DNA from: Chondrilla cf. caribensis
Lineage: Eukaryota > Porifera > Demospongiae > Chondrillida > Chondrillidae
Reading direction: 5' to 3'
Length of the DNA stretch: 15,000 nt
Assembly: GCA_964020155.1 (NCBI GenBank)
Contig: OZ026547.1
Coordinates: 6,285,509 to 6,300,508 of the forward strand
Shown here: piece after piece, positions 8,717 through 14,748 of the stretch
Numbering within the stretch: the first letter of the stretch is position 1
Layout of the letters: every line of letters begins with the position of its first letter
The notes under the pieces: generated by a model
Told to the model about the DNA's origin: nothing
The model's database searches: none
What the model saw: only the letters and a program-made list of their open reading frames with translations
Position numbers and translations under genes: made by a program

Positions 8717-8724
8717 TGACGTCA
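8717..8724. promoter_or_regulatory. CRE-like palindrome TGACGTCA
   Basis: A perfect TGACGTCA, the consensus site for CREB/ATF bZIP factors, lies at the start of a palindrome-rich, more CpG-rich stretch. One 8-bp match can be chance; the neighbouring palindromes make it worth noting. Confidence 0.3.
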
Positions 8725-8753
8725 TACATCAAAGGAGCTGCTTTGGGTAGTAA

Positions 8754-8794
8754 CGATTTATTCCCGGGTAATAAATCGAAACGCCCAGGCGTTT
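8754..8794. repeat. Two adjoining short palindromes
   Basis: Positions 8754-8778 form an almost perfect palindrome centred on CCCGGG (arms CGATTTATT / AATAAATCG). It is followed at once by 8779-8794, AAACGCC-CA-GGCGTTT, a perfect inverted repeat with a 2-nt loop. Confidence 0.75.
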
Positions 8795-8983
8795 ACGCAA
8801 AGGTCATGGGAATCAATCAACTAAATAAGCTGTCAAACGAAATGAATATCATTAAATGAACGACAGAAGCCAACACAGTTACCAAAAATAGCAACAAGAA
8901 CGCGAAGTTCGTTCAGAAATCAAACCGTTCCTTTGTCAAACGTATCATTATTTCTTCCTCTGGCCCTGGACTTTTTTGAAAAA

Positions 8984-9014
8984 GTTCGTATATAACACAC
9001 TGTTATATGCGAAC
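8984..9014. repeat. Short hairpin, 14-bp arms
   Basis: GTTCGTATATAACA (8984-8997) and TGTTATATGCGAAC (9001-9014) pair with one mismatch and a 3-nt loop. Confidence 0.75.
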
Positions 9015-9161
9015 ACTTGTTGTGCGTCGTCTTCGTGGACGCAGTCTCGAGTAAACCCTTGAAAATCCTTATCGTCCAAGGTGAAATCAAAATCTAGATT
9101 TAGCGAGAAGATCCTTAGATTTACCAGCTAAGATCTCGTCGCCATTCTTCAGAAGATGCAG

Positions 9162-9381
9162 AATCGAACGCGCTTTTTACGGGTTGACTTGTGACAAACT
9201 AGTTACTAAAGGGCCTCTATAGAGCGTAACGTCTTTAGGTTTCGCTGGTAAATCCTTAGTTAGCTGCTGCTGCGAACGCTATGCCAGAAAGATTCAAATT
9301 CAAAATCGAGTGCGCTTTTTAGGGTGTTTATTCTTGTGATAAACTAGTTACCACATGGCTTCTATATGGCGTAACGTATTT
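9162..9381 (+). repeat. Diverged direct duplication, about 75-bp unit, offset about 143 bp
   Basis: The blocks AATCGA.(C/T)GCGCTTTTTA, CTTGTGA.AAACTAGTTA, TCTATA..GCGTAACGT and TTTA occur in the same order at 9162-9238 and 9304-9381. The second unit forms the left arm of the large hairpin at 9343-9449. Confidence 0.6.
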
Positions 9382-9449
9382 ACTGACCTCGCCCCTCGGG
9401 TCTCAGTCAGTAAATACGTTACGCCCTAGAAGCCATGTGGTAACTAGTA
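9343..9449. repeat. Long near-perfect hairpin, about 44-bp arms
   Basis: The left arm (9343-9387) and right arm (9406-9449) are inverted repeats that match except for one short difference (TATATGGCG against TAGGGCG). The loop is about 18 nt and GC-rich (CTCGCCCCTCGGGTCTCA). It lies about 100 nt downstream of the SRCR3 splice donor in the transcribed orientation, so the pre-mRNA would carry a strong stem-loop at the start of the big intron. Confidence 0.85.
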
Positions 9450-9550
9450 CTTATAACTTAGTTACTACTACCATTTTCCATACTTTGGGCCTAGCAACTC
9501 AATCTGTGTGACTTTGAGAATTAAATATTTGGTAATTAACATGTACTCAC

Positions 9551-9862
9551 TCTGACAAACTACACCAGCATCTTCACCATGGTTACAGTTGTGATCACCA
9601 ACTCCTTTGTGATCACAAAGACCAAGTTTACTCTCACTCCCCGTGCATTCTACATTATCCAACCAGATTTCTCCTGTTCCTCTACCAAAATGAGCATTTC
9701 CATGTGCTGAGACAACTCCTTCATATCCCAGTTCTCTACAGACAACTCGAGCATCATCCAACTCCCAAAAATCATCACACACAGTACCCCATGTTCCATT
9801 GTAGAATACCTCCACACGTCCTTCATGTGCACAACACCCACCAACAAGTCGGACAGTGGTAG
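9551..9862 (-). CDS. SRCR domain exon 3 (first SRCR domain after the collagen region)
   Basis: The exon is 312 nt (104 codons) on the minus strand, with acceptor TTCATTGTAG|CT at 9863 and donor CAGA|GTGAGT at 9550, phase 1 at both ends. It encodes an SRCR domain: [14 protein letters not shown], then [55 protein letters not shown] and [13 protein letters not shown] is an N-glycosylation sequon. Besides the six cysteines shared with SRCR1 and 2, it has an adjacent Cys-Cys pair near the position of the first group B cysteine, while the group B cysteine in RELGC is still Tyr. It follows collagen exon D across a 77-nt intron, which ties the collagen and SRCR parts into one gene. It is more diverged than the SRCR1/SRCR2 pair. 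Confidence 0.88.
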
Positions 9863-9933
9863 CTACAATGAATGGAGAGGTTAGGAGATTGAGTAAAATG
9901 ATAGGACTACAAGTGAATAAGACAATTCACACA

Positions 9934-10113
9934 GGATCACCTGGTTGTCCATCACTTCCTGGAGGTCCAGGGTCACCTGGTTGTCCATCACTTCCTGGAG
10001 GTCCAGGATCACCTGGTTGTCCATCACTTCCTGGAGGTCCAGGGTCACCTGGTTGTCCATCACTTCCTGGAGGTCCAGGATCACCTTGTAGTCCATCACT
10101 TCCTGGAGGTCCT
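9934..10113 (-). repeat. In-frame 36-bp tandem repeat (5 units) in collagen exon D
   Basis: Five 36-bp units each encode [12 protein letters not shown]; the one at 10078-10113 varies to GLQ. Units alternate between GGATC and GGGTC starts (ggatc, gggtc, ggatc, gggtc, ggatc), so the array probably grew by 72-bp steps. This is a likely length-polymorphic site. Confidence 0.9.
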
Positions 10114-10402
10114 GGTACTCCATGTTCTCCTTGTTCGCCTATTGTTCCATTAGTTCCAGGTTCTCCTTGATCTCCACGATCTCCTTTCATTCCCTTAGGT
10201 CCTGGTTCTCCTTGTTCACCTATTGTTCCATTAGTTCCAGGTTCTCCTTGATCTCCACGATCTCCTTTCATTCCTCCAGGCCCTGGTGGTCCTTGTTCAC
10301 CTGGCTCCCCTGGTGGTCCTTGTTCACCTGGCTCCCCTGGTGGTCCTCCAGAGTCTCCTTTCATTCCCTTTGGACCACTGTAACCAGGAGCTCCCATGGG
10401 AC
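9941..10402 (-). CDS. Collagen-like exon D (Gly-X-Y stalk adjoining SRCR3)
   Basis: The exon is 462 nt (154 codons) on the minus strand. The acceptor is CAACTTGTAG|GT at 10403 and the donor CCAG|GTGATC at 9940, both phase 1 within a Gly codon. Nearly the whole exon is Gly-[21 protein letters not shown], one extra residue, then GPPGEPGEQ twice. Next, a 27-residue cassette containing [19 protein letters not shown] occurs twice, followed by five [12 protein letters not shown] units. Such sequence folds as an extracellular triple helix and would trimerise the receptor. The two RGD motifs are potential integrin sites, and NGT is a sequon. At DNA level it holds 27-bp (10285-10338), 81-bp (10120-10281) and 36-bp repeats. 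The next intron is only 77 nt before SRCR3. Confidence 0.88.
10120..10338 (-). repeat. 81-bp and 27-bp in-frame duplications in collagen exon D
   Basis: Positions 10120-10200 and 10201-10281 are nearly identical 81-bp copies, each coding the RGD/NGT cassette. Positions 10285-10311 and 10312-10338 are identical 27-bp copies coding [13 protein letters not shown] triplets. All unit lengths are multiples of 9 and keep the Gly-X-Y register. Confidence 0.85.
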
Positions 10403-10739
10403 CTACAAGTTGAGTGATGGCTGTCAAATAATATCATTACGATCAGTTTACACATCATATGTAGGACTCATGCACATCGTGTGTAGGATGTGTACATTCT
10501 GCAAGGCTATCAACCATGCATTCAGCTGTTAGTAGTTTTGGAGGTGCTCTTAGGAGGTGTGCAATCATCTTCCAGCTCAATCAAAGGATACAGAATCATC
10601 GAATTTGTTGTAATAAAAATTTCAATTCAAATACTCAGACAATTCAGTTGAGAGATATGATCCATATGTATCTTACAGGTTATTTTATACCTTCCAAATA
10701 TTATTCAACAGTACTGGATTTTTAGGATTATTGTTTTCA
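10403..10739 (-). other. Intron upstream of exon D, homologous to intron upstream of exon B
   Basis: Blocks such as TACACATCATATGTAGGA, TGTGTAGGATGTGTACA, GCTCAATCAAAG.ATACAGAAT and ATTTGTTGTAA recur in order after exon B (13100-13270). A shorter stretch follows exon C. The introns were therefore duplicated together with the collagen exons. No gene is seen on either strand. Confidence 0.65.
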
Positions 10740-11046
10740 TTTTGGCATGTATAAAGGTATGGTAACGCTGGACCGTTTTATAATAATAATATTACATTAA
10801 TATTTATATATAACATGCGTTCCTACATGTAGCAGCAACAATGAATTTATATGATAATTTATATTCGTGAACTAAAGATGGCCAATTGTGAACGCCGACA
10901 ATTAGAAATTTGGCTAGAATTTGTGTGCTGAAGCTCCACCGAATATAATATCTTCAGTGAAGGTTCTTCTGAATAAAAGTAAGACGCCCAAGTAATTATA
11001 ATGCGGAGTGCGGCAACCCCACGATTTTTTGAACTCAAATTGTTTT
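10740..11046 (+). repeat. R1 dispersed repeat, copy 2 (decayed terminal palindrome)
   Basis: It contains GGTATGGTAACGCTGGACCG, AGCAACAATGAATTTATA, AAAGATGGCCAATT and GGCTAGAATTTGTG.GCTGAA, and ends with CAAGTAATTATAATGCGG and ACCCCACGATTTTTTGAACT. The 14-bp arms that are perfect in copies 1 and 3 have lost pairing here. Confidence 0.7.
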
Positions 11047-11639
11047 GTTATGCATTGCTTCACACGTTTACATCAAGCACAAATCTAGTTCGAGGCACCA
11101 AATTAATTGACCCTACCCAGGTAGATTCAACTGAGTTGACTGTGAAGTGGTTGATTGTTGATATGTCCATAATAAGATATCAGCTGAAATTCAGTCAAAT
11201 TATGTGTCAACATGTTATTGGCTTCCTCATTTTGAGCCAATTTAAGCCAATAACTAGATTCATCACTTTGGAATTGACTAAAACATGCAATGTTTACTGT
11301 TTCTAACTGCGAATGAGATAAACCGGCTGAAAATCTGGATAGCAGTTATAAAAAATTGGACAATGTATAAAATAACCTGTTCTTGCATGTCTTTCTAGGG
11401 ATGTATCAGATATGACTACGACAACTCCATAACAAATCCCATAATCCCCCAATAGACATGGTACAAATTGAATGTGTCTGTTGTCAAATATGTATGTTTT
11501 TGGCATACTGAAGCAGTCTAAAAAGTAGCTTGATTGAAGTTATTCCAAAATTATAATAAGATCATTGTGATCATCACCTTATTATAAAATTATTGTTCAA
11601 ACATGTGTCTACAACATTACAGAGTTAAAAGCAATAATT
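11047..11639 (-). other. Intron sequence, partly homologous to the exon B upstream intron; no gene
   Basis: A block around 11395-11510 (AGGGATGTATCAGATATG, ACAAATCCCATAATCCCCC, GACATGGTACAAATTGAATG) recurs at 13348-13450. AAAGTAGCTTGATTGAAGTT at 11520 recurs at about 12345 and 13470. A plus-strand open frame at 11001-11306 has no domain and begins inside an R1 copy, so I reject it. Confidence 0.6.
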
Positions 11640-11985
11640 TATTGTGGTGGGCCTTATTACCAATAATTCTATTCAAAAATGCTTATTCAGTTTGTGGAAG
11701 CATTTAATATCAAAATGAAACTACAAAAGTTGCTGAATATGCTGCATATATACCTTTTCAGTACTTTCACGGTAGTTTCGTGCTGAAAACGTATCTGCGT
11801 ATATTCTAGTCAATACAACTACCAAAATCATCATCCGAACAAGTTGAATTTAATACATAGCAGCTAAATTCTACTTTTATATGTGTATGTGCAAGCAAAA
11901 AGGGCCCTTGAGCTATTCTTTGTCGAATGCACACTTTTGGTATTGTCCGGGATAAATGGCATTTGAATTCTCTGGGATTTTTTGA
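11640..11985 (+). repeat. R2 dispersed repeat, copy 3
   Basis: The longest R2 copy, from AATTTATTGTGGTGGGCCTT and ATTACCAATAATTCTATTCA through TAGTTTCGTGCTGAAAACGT, CTAGTCAATACAACTA and GTGTATGTGCAAGCAAAAAG to the GGGCCC motif and beyond. It lies just downstream of collagen exon C in the transcribed direction. Confidence 0.7.
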
Positions 11986-12068
11986 AGCAGATATTTTTCA
12001 ATAAGGCTCCCCATGCTGTATTGCTTTGTATACTGCATGCAACATATATCCTTGCTCTCCTTGTTCAC

Positions 12069-12224
12069 CTATTGTTCCATTAGTTCCAGGTTCTCCTTGA
12101 TCTCCACGATCTCCTTTCATTCCTCCAGGTCCTGGTGGTCCTCGTCCACCTGGCTTCCCTGGTGGTCCTCCAGAGTTTCCTTTCTCTCCCTTAGGACCAC
12201 TGGAACCAGGAGGTCCCATGGGAC
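12069..12224 (-). CDS. Collagen-like exon C, normal 3' part and splice donor deleted
   Basis: The acceptor CAACTTGTAG|GT at 12225 and the reading phase match exons B and D. The frame gives [19 protein letters not shown], the one-residue break, then [36 protein letters not shown] and GEQG. At about 12047 the homology to exon B stops abruptly. The next bases (ATGTTGCATGCAGTATACAA, minus strand) match exon B's downstream intron, so a deletion removed the final triplets and the donor. If the exon is still used, the best phase-1 substitute donor is ATAG|GTGAAC at 12068 (156-nt exon). Reading through instead gives YMLHAVYK and a stop at 11998. It may be a decaying exon or a skipped one; the reading frame itself is still clean. 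Confidence 0.6.
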
Positions 12225-12459
12225 CTACAAGTTGAGTGATGGCTGTCAAATATATTATGATCAGTGTACACATCACATGTAGGATGTGTACGCTCTACAT
12301 GTAGATATATATCACATTTTTTCATTGTCCTAAAGCAGTCTGAAAAGTAGCTTGACTGAAGTTATAATATTCCAATATTGAAATAGAATGATGATTGTGA
12401 TCATCATGAATTGTTTAGTTTAAACGTGTTTATAACATTACAGAGTTGCAGGGTGTCAT
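12225..12459 (-). other. Intron between exons B and C, duplicated unit
   Basis: The sequence upstream of exon C (ATCAGTGTACACATCACATG, AAAAGTAGCTTGACTGAAGT) parallels the sequences upstream of exons D and B. No gene is seen. Confidence 0.55.
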
Positions 12460-12760
12460 TACCGATAATTCTATTCAGAAATCCACATCTGCATACGGGA
12501 ACATTTATAATCAAATGCAACTACATATGCTGCTGAACACGTATTTGTACATTTTCAGTACTTTCACCTTAGTTTTGTGTTGAAAAGATATCTGTGTATA
12601 TTCTAGTCAATATAACTTACGGAATAATCATCCAAACCAGTTAAAATTATTGCATAACAGCTAACTTCTACTTTTATTATGTGTATGTACAAACATATTA
12701 AAAGGGCCTTGAGCATTTATTGTCAATGCCATTTTGATATTGTTCAGGAGAAATGGCATT
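12460..12760 (+). repeat. R2 dispersed repeat, copy 4
   Basis: It carries the ordered R2 blocks ATTACCGATAATTCTATTCA, TTTTCAGTACTTTCA, TAGTTTTGTG, CTAGTCAATATAACTTACGG, CCAAACCAGTTAAAATTA and AAAAGGGCCTTGAGC. It occupies the same place relative to exon B as copy 3 does relative to exon C, so these two copies were probably carried by the exon duplication. Confidence 0.7.
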
Positions 12761-12870
12761 TGAATTCTCCAGGATTTTCCAGGTAGTTATTTTGCAATAA
12801 GTCACTTACTACAAGCTCTCCATGCTATATTACTTTGTATACTGCATGGGGAACGTGTAGTAGTACTTAC

Positions 12871-13089
12871 CTGGGCTTCCTGGAGGTCCTGGGGGTCCTT
12901 CAGGTCCTGGTAATCCTTGCTCTCCTTGTTCACTTATTGTTCCATTAGTTCCAGGTTCTCCTTGATCTCCACGATCTCCTTTCATTCCTTTAGGCCCTGG
13001 TGGTCCTTGTTCACCTGGTTCCCCTGGTGGTCCTCCAGAGTCTCCTTTCTCTCCCTCTGGACCACTGGAACCAGGAGCTCCCATGGGAC
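12871..13089 (-). CDS. Collagen-like exon B
   Basis: The exon is 219 nt (73 codons) on the minus strand, with acceptor CAACTTGCAG|GT at 13090 and an excellent donor CCCAG|GTAAGT at 12870, phase 1 at both ends. It encodes [19 protein letters not shown], the one-residue break, then [39 protein letters not shown] and [16 protein letters not shown]. One Gly has become Ser (ISEQ, where C and D have IGEQ), a second interruption of the triplet pattern. It contains an RGD motif and an NGT sequon. It is the best preserved single-cassette copy and serves as the reference for the damaged exon C and the internally expanded exon D. Confidence 0.87.
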
Positions 13090-13560
13090 CTGCAAGTTGA
13101 GTACATAATATCATTGTCATCAGTGTACACATCATATGTAGGATGTGTACACCTGCATGACTATCAACCACTCGGCTATAGTAGTTTTTGAGGTGCTCTT
13201 TGGAAGGTGTGCAGTTCTTCCGGCTCAATCAAAGCATACAGAATTATCGGATTTGTTGTAAAAAATTTAAATTACTAAATGCTCATTATTATTCAATTAA
13301 ATATGCTCAGACCAATCCGATCAATCCATTCGTACCTTGTCTTTTTAGGGATGAATCAGATATGTCTACGACAACTCATGAACAAATCCCATAATCCCCT
13401 GATAGACATGGTACAAATTGAATGTGTCTGTTGTCAATCATGTGTTTTTAGGATACTTAATCATGCTGAAAAGTAGCTTGATTGAAGTTATTTCAAAATT
13501 AAAATGAGATGATGGTGATTGTGGTTATCATGAATTTCATTTTTATGTTGTTTTCATTTC
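13090..13560 (-). other. Intron upstream of exon B
   Basis: It is homologous in blocks to the intron upstream of exon D (10403-10739 and 11395-11520). Open frames here (13188-13394, 13279-13476) have no domains and follow the repeats, so no gene is called. Confidence 0.6.
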
Positions 13561-13853
13561 GACTTACGGTATGCAACGCTCGACCGATGATATTATATAG
13601 ATAGATAGATATATAATACGTATTCCTACCTGTAACAGCAACAATGAATGTATAATATAATTATTATAATTTATATTATGCGAAATAAAGATGGCTGATT
13701 TCAAACTCCAACAATTTAAAATTGGGCTAGAATTTGTGCCCTGAAGATCCGCCGAACGTAATAACTTCAGCTAACCCTAAACCTAAGAAAGACGTCCAAG
13801 TAATTCGAGTGCGGGGCGGCAGCCCCATGAGTTTTTTAACTCGAATTACTTGT
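13561..13853 (+). repeat. R1 dispersed repeat, copy 3, with intact terminal palindrome
   Basis: It runs from GACTTACGGTATGCAACGCT through a short (TAGA)n tract, CAGCAACAATGAATGTATA, AAAGATGGCTGATTTCAAAC and GCCGAACGTAATAACTTCAG to the same 14-bp perfect arms as copy 1 (13797-13810 and 13839-13852), around GCGGGGCGGCAGCCCC. Confidence 0.75.
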
Positions 13854-14071
13854 TATCATTGTCATTGCAATAGATGTCATCTATTATTGTCAATAAATAT
13901 TATTATTATTACCATCAATATTATTGAGAAGTTATGTAAAGTATATGTCATGGTTATCAGCGGGTTATAATATTGTGATTTTTTATTTATTATTGGTGAT
14001 CCTGCAAGCAAAAAGGGCCCTTAACCATTGTTAACCAATTATGTGCCAATTGGCATCATAAAATTTGGGAG

Positions 14072-14401
14072 CAGAAATCCCATACATCTCGGCCGAGGAA
14101 GCTTCTATCGACTCAAAACCATCGTTGACTATAGTACTCTTATCAATCTACTACTTAATGAATAACTGTCTCAGAAAAAGAACAAACAAATTTAATGGAA
14201 TTAAATTGAGGGGGTTATTTTCTAACAGATAATGACCGAAAAATCCCATATATCTCAGCCAAGGAAGCCTCTATCGACCCGAAATTGTGTTGACTATAGC
14301 TCTATTACTGATCGAACTATTGCCTAGTAATAGAATGATCGTCTAGAGAAAACGAACGAAGGAATTCAATCGAAAGCGAGGGAGTTCTTTTCTAAAGAAA
14401 G
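14072..14401 (+). repeat. Two-copy tandem duplication, unit about 166 bp
   Basis: AAATCCCATACATCTCGGCC (from 14075) recurs as AAATCCCATATATCTCAGCC (from 14241). Shared AAGCNTCTATCGAC, GTTGACTATAG, a purine-rich AGAAAA.GAACRAA stretch, GGAATT and a GAGGG-G-TT end follow. The copies are clearly diverged. No coding function is seen. Confidence 0.65.
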
Positions 14402-14442
14402 GTGCCAAACTCCTTTGAAAGTTCAGCTTAAAAATTAAGCAC

Positions 14443-14621
14443 TGGCTCTTCTTTGAGCCCTTTTGGTCCTTGTCTTCCTTCATTACCCTTCAAACCCATC
14501 AATCCTTGTGGCCCTTGAATTCCTTGTTCACCTTTCATTCCTTTAGCTCCCGGTGGTCCTTGTTCCCCAGGATCCCCCTTTGATCCTCCTTCTCCTTTTG
14601 GACCAATAGGACCAGGAGGAC
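14443..14621 (-). CDS. Collagen-like exon A (most 5' collagen exon in the window), 3' end uncertain
   Basis: The acceptor TTTCCACAG|GT at 14622 opens in phase 1 within a Gly codon, as in exons B-D. Nineteen unbroken Gly-X-Y triplets follow: [50 protein letters not shown] and GPKGLK, then EEPVLNF and a stop at 14430-14428. It lacks the one-residue break and the RGD cassette of exons B-D. No phase-1 GT donor exists before the stop. The only GT (GTGCTT at 14442) would be phase 0 and would not join in frame to exon B. The exon may have lost its donor, be a true C-terminus of a separate collagen-like transcript, or use a non-canonical site. The N-terminus of the receptor should lie beyond 15000. 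Confidence 0.65.
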
Positions 14622-14702
14622 CTGTGGAAACCAAGTAAATACTAATTATTGCTACAATTCATTGTTAGTCTTTGCATTTCGGGTATTTTAGGGCCATATT
14701 AT

Positions 14703-14745
14703 TTTCATTTTAACTTATGGTATGTTACGTCCGATATATATATAT
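14703..14745 (+). repeat. R1 5'-end fragment (copy 4)
   Basis: TTTTCATTTTAACTTATGGT, ATGTTACGTCCGAT and a TA tract match the start of R1 copies 2 and 3, after which the sequence switches to the retrotransposon-like fragment. Confidence 0.5.
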
Positions 14746-14748
14746 AGG

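Noticed and set aside
9856..10170. Plus-strand proline/glycine-rich frame of 104 codons ([12 protein letters not shown])
   Set aside because: It mimics collagen but is the antisense reading of exon D. The minus-strand frame has true Gly-X-Y with splice sites at both ends and sits next to an SRCR exon.
10122..10532. Plus-strand Ser/Phe-rich frame, and similar ones at 12013 and 12917
   Set aside because: All are antisense shadows of the collagen exons, sharing the same repeated [12 protein letters not shown] reading because the exons are duplicated.
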